Assembly (NCBI GenBank): GCA_037367355.1 | Contig: JAVSCG010000024.1 | Location: 1 to 20,000 of the forward strand | Direction: 5' to 3' | From: Neoscytalidium dimidiatum | Lineage: Eukaryota > Ascomycota > Dothideomycetes > Botryosphaeriales > Botryosphaeriaceae | Length of the DNA stretch: 20,000 nt | Part shown: positions 19,796 through 20,000 of the stretch, in pieces | How the letters are laid out: every line of letters starts with the position of its first letter | Position numbering within the stretch: the stretch's first letter is position 1 | The notes under the pieces: generated by a model | Told to the model about the DNA's origin: nothing | Seen by the model: the letters and a program-made list of their open reading frames with translations, nothing else | Database searches by the model: none | Position numbers and translations under genes: made by a program

Positions 19796-20000
19796 AAGCC
19801 TAGAGATTCTAAAAGACCGTTCGAAAGAAGTCTTACTTTTAGAAAAACTAGGAGAATCCCTAACTAACCTTATACGATAAGCAGCGGACCAAGCTATTCT
19901 AAAAACTACCCCGCTAGCTAAAGCTAAACCCTAGTGGAATTCTACTCTAACGGAAGCCTAAGGGAACCTTAAACGATAAACGCGGCTTATACGACGCTCG
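19796..20000. other. Unclassified sequence after copy B
   Basis: No similarity to the matching part of copy A. It carries a few CA/TG (GCAGCGGACCAAGC near 19881-19894, and GTGG near 19933), so it may be slightly less mutated. Several frames are open for short distances, but I recognise no motif. Confidence 0.5.

Larger units (their letters stand above)
1..20000. other. RIP-saturated transposon block
   Basis: Read directly, the window has almost no CA or TG dinucleotides on either strand, while TA is extremely frequent and CG remains common outside the LINE. This is the known signature of repeat-induced point mutation (C to T in CpA, on both strands), a premeiotic process of filamentous ascomycetes that acts on duplicated DNA. 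All recognisable frames carry TAG and TAA at positions fitting former CAG, CAA and TGG codons. Conserved His and Cys positions read Tyr, and Asp codons preceded by T read Asn. No gene here should be able to make a full protein. Species cannot be told from this window. Confidence 0.93.

Noticed and set aside
1..20000. AT-rich sequence with many stops as mitochondrial or bacterial DNA with an altered code
   Set aside because: Reading TAG/TAA as Gln/Trp restores retroelement proteins, but ATA at start codons, Tyr at His/Cys sites, Asn at catalytic Asp and missing CA/TG all point to RIP, not recoding.

Overview
The window suggests the repeat-rich, silenced DNA of a filamentous ascomycete (Pezizomycotina) with very strong repeat-induced point mutation (RIP). 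The main evidence is dinucleotide content. CpA and its complement TpG are almost absent from both strands, TpA is everywhere, and CpG is still common in most parts. Every coding region I could identify is a transposable-element gene. Each is read through many TAG/TAA stops that fit Gln or Trp codons lost to CpA-to-TpA change, with His/Cys turned to Tyr and Asp turned to Asn. I see no intact gene, rRNA, tRNA or CRISPR array.

Layout. (1) An outer Ty3/Gypsy element lies on the minus strand. Its gag (about 10427-8590) and protease (about 8560-8055) are followed by a short repeated linker that resumes at 311-1; the rest of pol lies left of the window. (2) A complete chromovirus (Ty3/Gypsy with a C-terminal chromodomain, plus strand, 312-8049, 7738 bp) is inserted in that linker. 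It has two 227-bp LTRs with matching inverted ends, a perfect 5-bp target duplication (CTCTA), a polypurine tract, gag, protease, RT, RNase H, integrase and chromodomain. Between pol and the 3' LTR it carries about 1.9 kb of extra DNA with a possible antisense reading frame. (3) A Tad1/I-type LINE lies on the minus strand (about 14418-10871), with APE-like endonuclease, RT and RNase H. (4) Two copies of a third Gypsy family (plus strand) follow: copy A (14419-17452) stops inside RT, where the LTR of copy B begins (17453 to about 19795). The simplest reading is that B inserted into A. (5) The last ~200 bp are a different sequence that I cannot classify.

The block is a nest of elements of different ages. 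The same mutational process has destroyed catalytic residues in several of them: YVDD reads YVNN in the LINE RT, the protease Asp reads Asn in copies A and B, and YLDD reads YLDN in copy A. The points I find most worth following up are: a 9-nt complementarity in the chromovirus that suggests Tf1-like self-primed reverse transcription; the antisense frame it carries; a 45-bp patch in its pol that escaped RIP and sits at a frame switch; and repeated two-base CG/TA swaps between related copies.
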